This document shows, piece by piece, positions 1 to 7,361 of a stretch of 64,000 bases of DNA. The notes under the pieces were generated by a model. It was given only the letters and a program-made list of their open reading frames with translations, ran no database searches and was not told the DNA's origin. Origin of the DNA: Ignavibacteria bacterium (GTDB lineage Bacteria > Bacteroidota > Ignavibacteria > Ignavibacteriales > Ignavibacteriaceae). Within the stretch, counting starts at the first letter, position 1, and the number at the start of each line of letters is the position of its first letter. The DNA lies in NCBI GenBank assembly GCA_017302895.1, contig JAFLBV010000005.1, positions 1 to 64,000 on the forward strand, given 5' to 3'. A program made the position numbers and the translations under genes.

Positions 1-370
1 TTTTTGTCAATTCATCGGAGTATTAGCGATCAGCTCATAGTTCATAGATCAGAGCTCATAGCTGCCATACCCATATGTCGCCCTAAAGGGCTTTTATGAA
101 GTTTGGGTACCGGGATTCTACCCATATGTCGCCCTAAAGGGCTTTTTTTTTAGATATGAGGTGTTATTTTTGTCAATTCATCGGAGTATTGGCGATCAGC
201 TCATAGTTCATAGATCAGAGCTCATAGCTGCCATACCCATATGTCGCCCTAAAGGGCTTTTTTTTAGATATGAGGTGTAATTTTTGTCAATTCATCGGAG
301 TATTAGCGATCAGCTCATAGTTCATAGATCAGGGCTCATGCTGCCATACCCATATATCGCCCAAAGGCTT
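1..370. repeat. Three tandem copies of a composite 114-bp repeat
   Basis: Units begin at 1, 167 and 281, each with the same opening (TTTTTGTCAATTCATCGGAG). Each unit holds a four-step heptamer array (GCTCATA GTTCATA GATCAGA GCTCATA, at 33-60, 199-226 and 313-340) followed by a hairpin element reading CCCATATGTCGCCCTAAAGG and then GCTTTT. Unit 1 is longer (166 bp) because the hairpin element is present twice, near 70-95 and 121-146. Unit 3 has diverged (ATATCGCCCAAAGG). The hairpin element is the reverse complement of the elements at 30388-30462 and shares their TATGGGTA tail. No coding sequence is supported in 1-398. Confidence 0.9.
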
Positions 371-371
371 T

Positions 372-399
372 TTCAGCCTTCAACCTTCGTTATTCAACC
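372..399. repeat. Degenerate heptamer array (CCTTCAR type)
   Basis: Four consecutive 7-nt steps, TTCAGCC TTCAACC TTCGTTA TTCAACC, run up to the stop codon of the minus-strand gene at 399-692. They belong to the same class as the array at 13267-13301. Confidence 0.7.
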
Positions 400-692
400 T
401 ACTCTTTAACTTCATTCAGTTCTGTGAAGACTGGGAGGCCCTTGGACATGGCATGGAGGCGGACGGTGAATTTTTTGGTTCGTTCGTGCATTTTGTAGGA
501 ATCGTAATCCTGGTCGGAATCGAAAGAGAGGAAAATGTAAAAATGTGCGGGTTTTGCTGCACTCGTCATCGCTTTGAAGAAGTTGAGACCGGAGTGTAGA
601 TCTTTAATATTTTGAGCAAAATCGTTTACAAGTTTTGTTGTGTAATCGAGATTTTTTTTATCTACTTCGAGTGTGACGAGAATGTTTTTCAT
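399..692 (-). CDS. Small ABM-like (dimeric alpha/beta barrel) protein
   Basis: The 97-residue product looks like a single antibiotic-biosynthesis-monooxygenase (ABM/YgiN-like) domain. It has an N-terminal beta strand (MKNILVTLEV), an amphipathic helix, then a F..F.S...D...Y..H..T..F pattern and a C-terminal strand (GLPVFTELNE). Family members are small dimeric barrels, some acting as quinol or heme monooxygenases. No catalytic residue can be assigned here, so the substrate is unknown. The gene stands alone, with a heptamer array abutting its stop codon and a ferredoxin gene diverging upstream. Gene reality is fairly sure; the fold assignment is moderate. Confidence 0.6.
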   Translation of the reverse strand: MKNILVTLEVDKKNLDYTTKLVNDFAQNIKDLHSGLNFFKAMTSAAKPAHFYIFLSFDSDQDYDSYKMHERTKKFTVRLHAMSKGLPVFTELNEVKE

Positions 693-883
693 AATTTTCT
701 TGGTTTTTTATTCAAAAATAAGCAAATTGGTGGTAATACTCTTCTTATCTATTGACTAAAAGCCAAAAAATGCTTAATGTTAAAGTTGTTAAAATAATTT
801 TTTGGATATTCAGTATTCCGAAATACTTTGCCGGCGATGATGGCATAACTGTTTAGAAAATTTGTAAAAAATGGAGAAAAATT

Positions 884-1216
884 ATGGCAATAATGATAAC
901 AACCGATTGCATCAATTGCGGAGCATGTGAACCTGAGTGCCCCAATACTGCAATCTACGAAGGCGGTAGAGAATGGGAGCTTGCCGGAAAAACCTACGGT
1001 GATGGAAATGCAGCCCCTTCCGGTGCAGATGGATTCTTCTCGGGAGATTTTTACTATATCGTTCCTGACAAGTGTACCGAATGCAAAGGTTTTCATGATG
1101 AACCGCAGTGTGCGGCAGTATGTCCCGTTGACTGCTGTGTTCCGGATCCTGCTCATGTCGAAACGGAAGAAGAACTTCTAAAGAAAAAAGATTATCTCGA
1201 CGAACTCGGAAGATAA
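884..1216 (+). CDS. 2[4Fe-4S] ferredoxin
   Basis: This 110-residue soluble electron carrier has a first cluster motif CINCGACEPECP (C9, C12, C15, C19) and a second set CTEC...CAAVCPVDCC. The segment between the clusters is about 40 residues longer than in the minimal clostridial type, and the second cluster has an insertion between its second and third cysteines, as in the ferredoxins of green sulfur bacteria and their relatives. These serve as low-potential donors and acceptors for 2-oxoacid oxidoreductases and similar enzymes. A GGAG stretch lies just upstream of the ATG at 884. A terminator hairpin follows, so it is probably a monocistronic gene. Confidence 0.92.
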   Translation: MAIMITTDCINCGACEPECPNTAIYEGGREWELAGKTYGDGNAAPSGADGFFSGDFYYIVPDKCTECKGFHDEPQCAAVCPVDCCVPDPAHVETEEELLKKKDYLDELGR

Positions 1217-1240
1217 TCGCTCAACGCTTTTATTTTAATG

Positions 1241-1280
1241 AAGAAGGCGGGATAAAATTCCCGCTTTCTTCAAATTATTT
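1241..1280. terminator. Hairpin terminator after ferredoxin gene
   Basis: Arms AAGAAGGCGGGA (1241-1252) and TCCCGCTTTCTT (1259-1270) pair around TAAAAT, followed by an AT-rich stretch ending in T residues. It lies between the convergent ferredoxin gene and the CrtI-like gene and may serve both. Confidence 0.7.
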
Positions 1281-1307
1281 TTGTTTGGAATCCCGGGTTC
1301 CTTTACT

Positions 1308-2900
1308 TTACCCTAACTCCCCTTCGATTTTCCCGTTTTTATATTTCAATGGCTTGATCTTTATTTTCACCTTTTTGTTGGATACTTTTTTAAGATACCG
1401 GAAAAATTTGAAGAATCTAAATGCCCCGAATGCCATTCCGACTGTCGTAATTCCCGACATAACCGACGGAGTGATGCCCGGAATGAATAAATCCGCACCG
1501 GTAACGAAGAGGTTCTTTAGTTTGTATGGGTTGTTCACGGGTTCCCGCATTACCTTTTGAGTGGTTGGCATAACCGTACCGAAAGGATTGTATAATCCCC
1601 CTGTGCCTGACGAAGAAGGAGTAACGAATTCAATTGCCTCAATGCAATCAGGTAACTCAGGAACATACAACCGCATCAGTTGATCAAGGTATTTTTTTAA
1701 GTCGTCGATGTTGTCCGATTGTGCGAGAAAAGATTCAGGATCGTCTCCATTGATGAAAATAACCGCAAAATATCCCGCAGGCAGAGTTGAATGGGAATTT
1801 TCCGGGAACCATGGATACAGGTTACAAGCTTGAGGGATTTCATCCGGATCCGCTGAATTTGCAGGGAAAAACCGCAATATCTCCCCCTTCAGATTGATCT
1901 TTTCGCTCTTTTCATTGAATTGCAATTTGAAGACTACGGGGAAGGGGACGAACTCGTGAATCGGGAAACATCCTTTCAACCGTTCCCGTGTTTGCGTGTC
2001 AGTTACATATTCGGGCAGAGCCTTAATGCCGGAGCCCCAAAAAACTTTGCCGGCTCTCAACGAGATTTTTTCATCGGTGGTATTAATTTTAATTTCTTTG
2101 ACTCTTCTCCCGGAAATGACGATATCTTCAATGGTCCCGTTTTCAAACAGTTTTCCACCGGATGAGAGATAACTCGTTTTAAGAGAATTGTAGATGGCAT
2201 TGATTCCACCTGCAGGAGCGAAACCTCCGTTCAGAAGTCCCATCATATTGATTGCCTGAAAGATGGAGGTGGTGCCCTCGCGGCAGGATGCGAGATTCTG
2301 CAACTGCCCTGATATAACAGTTTTGAATTTACTGTCGGATGACAAAGAATTCAGATAATCTTCCGAATTCAAAGCAGCGAATTTTTTTCCGGAGACAAAA
2401 AATCTTTCTGTAATTTTGTGCAAAGTCGGGGGGAGAATAAATCTCAGCAGGTAGAAACTTGTGTAGTTTGCGGCATGTTGGATATCCTTGAAAAAGCTGT
2501 CCACATTTCCCTTTTCCTTAGGGAAAAGATTTTTCAGTCCATCCATATATTGTGCAAGATTGTCAGAAATGTTTAATCTGGCTTTTGGATAGAAGTGTCG
2601 CTCATAAATCGATGGCAATCTCTCCCAAAGAAGTTTATCATCTGTCAGGTAATCAAATATCTTCCTGACAAAGCTGTCGCTTTCCATTTGACCTGAATAA
2701 AATGAATCGACATGGATATTCTTTTCACTTTTATCAGGAGTCAGGGCAAGCCCTGTTACAAGTGCGGTCTTCTTTTTGAAGAATTTTTGCAGTATAATCG
2801 CAGACGCAAAAGAAGAAATTCCTGCGCCGATAATGATAACATCGAACTTTAACGATTTATTCAATTGCATTGGATTAAAAACAGGTAAAAGGTTTTTCAA
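1308..2900 (-). CDS. CrtI/CrtISO-like FAD-dependent oxidoreductase
   Basis: The product (530 aa) has an N-terminal Rossmann FAD motif (DVIIIGAGISSFASAIIL, about residues 19-36) and a C-terminal FAD-contact segment near residue 460 (NLFVTGADLFIPGITPSVMSG). This is the architecture of phytoene desaturases, carotenoid isomerases and all-trans-retinol saturases. The usual third glycine of GxGxxG is replaced by serine (GAGISSFAS), which CrtISO-like proteins may tolerate. The substrate cannot be read from the sequence, and no crt genes are nearby. The last residues are lysine-rich. The gene diverges from the MBL-fold gene with only about 40 bp between starts, so the two promoters must overlap. Confidence 0.75.
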   Translation of the reverse strand: MKNLLPVFNPMQLNKSLKFDVIIIGAGISSFASAIILQKFFKKKTALVTGLALTPDKSEKNIHVDSFYSGQMESDSFVRKIFDYLTDDKLLWERLPSIYERHFYPKARLNISDNLAQYMDGLKNLFPKEKGNVDSFFKDIQHAANYTSFYLLRFILPPTLHKITERFFVSGKKFAALNSEDYLNSLSSDSKFKTVISGQLQNLASCREGTTSIFQAINMMGLLNGGFAPAGGINAIYNSLKTSYLSSGGKLFENGTIEDIVISGRRVKEIKINTTDEKISLRAGKVFWGSGIKALPEYVTDTQTRERLKGCFPIHEFVPFPVVFKLQFNEKSEKINLKGEILRFFPANSADPDEIPQACNLYPWFPENSHSTLPAGYFAVIFINGDDPESFLAQSDNIDDLKKYLDQLMRLYVPELPDCIEAIEFVTPSSSGTGGLYNPFGTVMPTTQKVMREPVNNPYKLKNLFVTGADLFIPGITPSVMSGITTVGMAFGAFRFFKFFRYLKKVSNKKVKIKIKPLKYKNGKIEGELG

Positions 2901-2939
2901 TTTTATTATTTTTGCACATTATTAAAATAAAGAAAAGTG

Positions 2940-3785
2940 ATGAGAACAGGCAAATACTCTGTAAAAGTTTTTGAATCAGATTACTTTAAACTTGATGGTG
3001 GCGCCATGTTTGGAATAATTCCCAAACCCCTTTGGGAGAAAACCAATCCGGCAGACGAGGTAAACCGTATAGCCATGTCAACCCGCGTAATTCTACTCGA
3101 ATGGGATAACGAGAAAATGTTGATTGATACAGGAATGGGTGAGAAGTGGGATGCCAAATTGAGAGACATTTATGCCCACGACCCGGAAACCACACTTGAA
3201 AAGAGTCTGAAGGCGCATGGAATTTCACCATCAGAGATTACAAAAGTGTTATTGACTCATCTTCACTTCGACCATACCGGTGGTTCGGTGGTGGAAAAAG
3301 AGGGCAAATTGCAACCTGCATTTCCAAATGCCCGTTATTATGTTCAAAAAAAGAACTTTGAGTGGGGAGTAAATCCTTCCGATCGTGACCGGGGAAGCTA
3401 CATAAAGCACAACTTTCTGCCGCTTATGGAGGAGGGAGTTTTGGAACTTATTGAGGAAAAGGATTCGGAATTTATGGATGGAATCACTCTGCACACACTG
3501 AACGGTCATACCTTTGGTCAGCAGGCAGTGAAGATATCCGACGGTACCTCCACACTTTTCTTCTGTGCAGATCTTATTCCAACGCATGGGCATATACCAC
3601 TGCCATACATTATGGGTTACGATCTTCAACCGCTGGTTACTCTACAGGAAAAAAAGGAAATTCTGGCGAAGGCAGTGGAAGAAGACTGGACTCTTATCCT
3701 GCAGCACGATCCGGTAATTCCGGCTGTCAAGGTGGAAAAAACCGACAGGGGATTTAAAATTAAAGAAAAACTGTCCCAAATCTGA
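2940..3785 (+). CDS. Metallo-beta-lactamase-fold hydrolase
   Basis: The product carries the MBL signature THLHFDHTGG (about residue 102), an aspartate in FFCADLIPTHG and a late histidine in LILQHDP, giving a binuclear metal site. The overall pattern resembles the quorum-quenching-lactonase/YtnP-like branch of MBL hydrolases; the substrate is unknown. A GTG at 2937 directly precedes the ATG at 2940; the ATG is chosen. It is the first gene of a closely packed plus-strand set (MBL, Rieske, queG, rlmN, SpoU methyltransferase). Confidence 0.85.
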   Translation: MRTGKYSVKVFESDYFKLDGGAMFGIIPKPLWEKTNPADEVNRIAMSTRVILLEWDNEKMLIDTGMGEKWDAKLRDIYAHDPETTLEKSLKAHGISPSEITKVLLTHLHFDHTGGSVVEKEGKLQPAFPNARYYVQKKNFEWGVNPSDRDRGSYIKHNFLPLMEEGVLELIEEKDSEFMDGITLHTLNGHTFGQQAVKISDGTSTLFFCADLIPTHGHIPLPYIMGYDLQPLVTLQEKKEILAKAVEEDWTLILQHDPVIPAVKVEKTDRGFKIKEKLSQI

Positions 3786-3823
3786 TTATTTTGGCGAGTG
3801 AAATTGCCACAAAGGAGAATTGT

Positions 3824-4159
3824 ATGGATGAAGCTGTAAAAAAACTGTGCAAAGTAAGTGAACTCCATGAGGGCGAAGGTAAAAGATTCGTGGTGAACGG
3901 GGAGGAAATTGCCCTTTTCAAAGTTGGTGGCAAAATACATGCGCTAAGCAACATTTGTCCTCACATGCATCCGGCAGCGATCTATACAGGATTCATTGAA
4001 GACGGATATGTAGTTTGTCCAATCCATGGCTGGAGATTTGAGCTTGAGACAGGCAACAAGGAAAACGGGCACAGAGGACTAAAAGTTTTTCCTTACGAGG
4101 TGAAAAATGGCTACATATATGTCACGGTTGAAGATGAGACCCCTCATTGGAAGTGGTAG
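3824..4159 (+). CDS. Rieske [2Fe-2S] protein, NirD-like
   Basis: This small soluble Rieske protein has the ligand motifs C-P-H (CPHMHP) and C-P-I-H-G-W separated by the usual spacing, matching NirD-like and dioxygenase-ferredoxin-type domains. It is expected to bind a [2Fe-2S] cluster through two Cys and two His. The start is placed at ATG 3824 because AAAGGAG sits at 3811-3817, at good spacing; an upstream TTG at 3791 in the same frame lacks this. No nitrite reductase or oxygenase large subunit is nearby, so the partner is unknown. Its end overlaps the start of queG. Confidence 0.85.
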   Translation: MDEAVKKLCKVSELHEGEGKRFVVNGEEIALFKVGGKIHALSNICPHMHPAAIYTGFIEDGYVVCPIHGWRFELETGNKENGHRGLKVFPYEVKNGYIYVTVEDETPHWKW

Positions 4160-5097
4160 GAAATAATCAGACCGTCTCGAAATTAGCCAAAGAGATTGGA
4201 TTCGATCTTACCGGTTTTGCTGAGGTTGAACCGATCGAGTGGGAAACAGAATTTTTGCGGCAGTGGATTGGGAGAGGATTTGCAGGTGGAATGTCGTATC
4301 TTGAAAAAAATATCGATAAAAGAAATAATCCTAAAGAGATCCTGCCTTCAGCTATCTCCGTGATATCACTCGGTCTGAATTACTGGCAGTCAGGAGAGTA
4401 TACTCCCGGTATGGAAAAAGTGTCAAGGTATGCCTGGGGGAGGGACTATCACTTCGTTATGTGGGAAATGCTTGAAAAATTTGAAGCCGCACTTCGTGAA
4501 AATTTCCCCGGTTGTGAAACAAAAAGCTATGTGGATACAGGTCCTGTGATGGACAAGGTTTGGGCAGCAAAAGCTGGAATTGGCTGGCAGGGGAAGCATT
4601 CCAATATAATAAACAGGGAGATGGGGAGCTGGTTTTTTATCGCGAATGTCTTTGCGAATATCAGGTTTGACTACAGTGCACCCCTTGAAGATTTTTGCGG
4701 AAGTTGTACTGCCTGCATAGATGCCTGCCCGACAAACGCCATAGTCAGTGAATACATCGTCGACGGAAGCAGATGCATCTCATATCTTACGATTGAAAAC
4801 AAGGGAGATATCAGCCCTGAATTTGAAGGGAAAATGGATGACTGGATTTTTGGTTGCGACATTTGTCAGGATGTGTGCCCATGGAATAAGAAGTTCGGTA
4901 CAGAAACAAACAAAAAGGATTTTACAAGATTTGAAGAGACACCCGGATTGAATAAAGAGTTTGATCCCGGTTTTTTTGATCAGATTGACAACAAGGAGTT
5001 TAAAACAAGATTCGCTGAAAGTCCAATTCTAAGAAGTAAATTAAAGGGAATGAGACGAAACAGCGGTTTTTTAAGAAGAAATAAGAATAATGATTGA
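4147..5097 (+). CDS. queG: Epoxyqueuosine reductase QueG
   Basis: QueG performs the last step of queuosine synthesis on tRNA, reducing epoxyqueuosine with cobalamin and two [4Fe-4S] clusters. Cluster motifs CGSCTACIDACP (about residue 182) and CDICQDVCPW (about 239) are clear, and the N-terminal domain has the typical YLEKN...R.NP segment and VDTGPVMDK...GWQGKH. Length (316 aa) is normal though short at the C-terminus, lacking the HEAT-like extension of some homologues. The start is uncertain: TTG 4147 or GTG 4153, both inside the end of the Rieske gene. The 3' end overlaps rlmN by 8 bp, so translation is probably coupled. Confidence 0.93.
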   Translation: MEVVGNNQTVSKLAKEIGFDLTGFAEVEPIEWETEFLRQWIGRGFAGGMSYLEKNIDKRNNPKEILPSAISVISLGLNYWQSGEYTPGMEKVSRYAWGRDYHFVMWEMLEKFEAALRENFPGCETKSYVDTGPVMDKVWAAKAGIGWQGKHSNIINREMGSWFFIANVFANIRFDYSAPLEDFCGSCTACIDACPTNAIVSEYIVDGSRCISYLTIENKGDISPEFEGKMDDWIFGCDICQDVCPWNKKFGTETNKKDFTRFEETPGLNKEFDPGFFDQIDNKEFKTRFAESPILRSKLKGMRRNSGFLRRNKNND

Positions 5098-6160
5098 AAC
5101 AAAAAAAGTACAATTAAAAGGGATGACACTCCCTGAGTTAAAAGAATGGTTTGTAAAAAAGGGTGAAAAACCATTCCGTGGTGAGCAGGTTTTCAACTGG
5201 ATGTATAACTATCTGGTTGATGATGCGGATCAGATGCTGAATCTCTCAAAATCATTGAGGGAAATGATAAAAAATGAGACGATTATCAACACCCTCGAAC
5301 TGACTGATAAATCGGTATCAGGTTCTGAGGGAACGGTAAAACTACTTCTTAAAACAGCACTTGATCACCTTATAGAATGTGTAATCATCCCCGAGGATAA
5401 GAGATGTACACTGTGTGTCTCCACTCAGGTTGGATGTCCCTTGGACTGCAAGTTTTGTGCCACCGGTTTGCTCGGATATAAAAGAAATCTGACAGCCGGG
5501 GAGATATTTGATCAGTACGCAATAGCACAATCCATTTATGAGAGAGATATAACAAATATTGTTTACATGGGGATGGGGGAGCCACTTCTGAATTTTGACT
5601 CGACCGTAAAATCCCTCGAAATTTTTCAGCAGGAACTTACCAAAGCCATCAGTCTGAAAAAGATTACAGTTTCCACGGCGGGCATTGCCCCAAGAATCAG
5701 AGACCTTGCAGATACCGGGTTACGACCCAAACTTGCGCTGTCACTACATTCCTGCTTTGAGGATATTCGAACTAAAATAATGCCGATTAATGCAAAATAC
5801 TCGCTCAAGGAAAATATCGAAGCAATTGAGTATTACATTAAAAAGACGAACACGAGAATCACTTACGAGTACACCATGCTTGAGGGAATTAACGACCGGG
5901 ACAAAGATATAAAAGCACTTGGGAAACTCTGCCGGAGGATGCCCTCAAAAGTAAATATTATACCTTTCAATTCGCTTGAACACATGAATCCCGAGGGATT
6001 TTCGGGTGAACTTCGCTCCACTTCCCGGGAGAGGATCGAAGAGTTTGCCGACCGTCTGCGTGACGAATATGTAACCGTTATGGTAAGAGATACGCAGGGA
6101 GATGAAATAGCCGCCGCGTGTGGTCAACTTGCAGGAGTAACGGTTAGAAGCCATGAGTAA
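5090..6160 (+). CDS. rlmN: Dual-specificity RNA methyltransferase RlmN
   Basis: RlmN is a radical-SAM enzyme that methylates C2 of A2503 in 23S rRNA and A37 in some tRNAs. The radical-SAM motif is CPLDCKFCATG (CxxxCxxC). The upstream CVSTQVG, the GMGEPLLN SAM-binding motif and the C-terminal cysteine segment (AACGQLAG) that takes part in the covalent intermediate are all present. Length (356 aa) is usual. It overlaps queG upstream by 8 bp and the SpoU methyltransferase downstream by 8 bp, forming an RNA-modification sub-operon. Confidence 0.96.
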   Translation: MIETKKVQLKGMTLPELKEWFVKKGEKPFRGEQVFNWMYNYLVDDADQMLNLSKSLREMIKNETIINTLELTDKSVSGSEGTVKLLLKTALDHLIECVIIPEDKRCTLCVSTQVGCPLDCKFCATGLLGYKRNLTAGEIFDQYAIAQSIYERDITNIVYMGMGEPLLNFDSTVKSLEIFQQELTKAISLKKITVSTAGIAPRIRDLADTGLRPKLALSLHSCFEDIRTKIMPINAKYSLKENIEAIEYYIKKTNTRITYEYTMLEGINDRDKDIKALGKLCRRMPSKVNIIPFNSLEHMNPEGFSGELRSTSRERIEEFADRLRDEYVTVMVRDTQGDEIAAACGQLAGVTVRSHE

Positions 6161-6698
6161 CAGAAAACTCAGTCATGCGGAAATTTCGGTAAACAGGGCA
6201 AAACTTGATAATCTGGATGAAGTAAAAAAAATGCCGGTAGTTGTTTTGCTCGATTCCATTCGCAGCAGTTACAATGTCGGTTCCATCTTCCGAACTTCAG
6301 ACGGGGCAATGATAGAAAAGCTCTACCTTTGCGGCTACACACCTGCACCCCCTGTTAAGGATATTATGAAAACTTCTCTTGGTTCCACAGAAAGTGTTGC
6401 ATGGGAGTTTGTGAAAGATGCGGTGGAAGTGGTGAGAAAATATAAAGACTTGGGGTATAAAATCTCGGCTCTTGAGTTGACCGACACTTCAATCGATTAC
6501 TGTGATATTGGTGGTGAGGTGTATCCACTCCTCTTTATTTTGGGAAATGAGATTACAGGAGTTAACCAAAATCTGCTCGATTTGTGTGATTTTACTATCG
6601 AACTGCCACAATACGGGATAAAACAGTCGTTGAATGTTGCTGTAGCTTACGGAATTGCTGTCTACAGACTGAGATCGGTTTTTGACGGAAAGAACTGA
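6153..6698 (+). CDS. SpoU/TrmH-family RNA 2'-O-methyltransferase
   Basis: This 181-residue SPOUT-class methyltransferase has the knotted SAM-binding motifs: N-terminal LDSIRSSYNVGSIFRTSDG (motif 1, with the catalytic-type arginine), LFILGNEITGV (motif 2) and LPQYGIKQSLNVAVAYGIA (motif 3). It probably 2'-O-methylates a tRNA or rRNA ribose; the exact site cannot be told from sequence. It lacks a separate RNA-binding N-terminal domain, like TrmL-type proteins. It is the last gene of the operon, and its stop codon (6696-6698) directly abuts the stop codon of the convergent gene, with no room for a terminator. Confidence 0.9.
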   Translation: MSNRKLSHAEISVNRAKLDNLDEVKKMPVVVLLDSIRSSYNVGSIFRTSDGAMIEKLYLCGYTPAPPVKDIMKTSLGSTESVAWEFVKDAVEVVRKYKDLGYKISALELTDTSIDYCDIGGEVYPLLFILGNEITGVNQNLLDLCDFTIELPQYGIKQSLNVAVAYGIAVYRLRSVFDGKN

Positions 6699-7361
6699 TT
6701 AAACTGTAAAAAACTCTTCGCCGTTGTCTTTTGTGTGGATACTCAATGAACCGGCTCTTACCATCGTTACCAATGTTCTGGATGCCCTTCTTTCGGAGAT
6801 ATTCGCAGCATTTGCAAGATCCTTCACATTGATTTTTTCATGCTTCTCGAGGTAGGAAAAAACTTTTCTTTCGAGATCACCAACCGAAAATTTGACAAGC
6901 GGATTTGAAGAACTTCTCGCCTTGAGAATTCTGATCATTTGTTTCGATGCCGGGATGCTTTTATCGTTCACTCTGATATAAACCTGAGCGGTATTTATAT
7001 CAAGTTCTTCTTTATAATCCTGAATACGATGAGGTTTATTGTCTGATTCCTGAACAAAAACAACTACAAGTTCCTTTTGGTCGATATTGATGAATTGAAG
7101 AAGGAAATCGATTTTCGGGGTTATGTAGAAATTTGTGGTTTCATTTATGAACTCAAGTTCGGTTTTCTCGCTTTCAAGCCCCACCACCTTTTTGTTGTCA
7201 TTTACTCCAAAAATCAGGTAACCGCCTTTGGTGTTGGCGAATGAGATCATCACTTTGGCAATCTTCTCGGGCTCTGTAAACTTCAGTTTGAATTCTGTAG
7301 TGGTGCTCTCACCCTCCTCAATAAGATCGAGCAGGTCTCTTCGTTTGATGAAATTGCTCAA
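6699..7361 (-). CDS. Possible nested gene: AlbA_2 + winged-helix regulator
   Basis: This is an alternative start within the 985-residue frame. TTG at 7361-7359 begins SNFIKRRDLLDLIEEGESTT, exactly where stand-alone AlbA_2/Schlafen-type transcriptional regulators usually begin. An excellent GAGGAGG lies 8 nt upstream (7370-7376 on the plus strand). The product would be about 220 aa: an AlbA_2 domain (residues about 8-140) followed by a winged-helix domain (about 150-220), and would be soluble and cytoplasmic. This resolves the topological conflict of a lipoprotein carrying a DNA-binding domain. The start is inferred from the SD and the domain boundary. Confidence 0.55.
   Translation of the reverse strand: MSNFIKRRDLLDLIEEGESTTTEFKLKFTEPEKIAKVMISFANTKGGYLIFGVNDNKKVVGLESEKTELEFINETTNFYITPKIDFLLQFINIDQKELVVVFVQESDNKPHRIQDYKEELDINTAQVYIRVNDKSIPASKQMIRILKARSSSNPLVKFSVGDLERKVFSYLEKHEKINVKDLANAANISERRASRTLVTMVRAGSLSIHTKDNGEEFFTV

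Noticed and set aside
749-1156. Open frame antisense to the ferredoxin gene
   Set aside because: It is a shadow of the ferredoxin reading frame, with no motif or ribosome-binding site.
1308-2900. Phytoene desaturase with assigned carotenoid role
   Set aside because: The fold is clear, but no other crt genes are nearby and the Rossmann glycine motif is altered, so no substrate is claimed.
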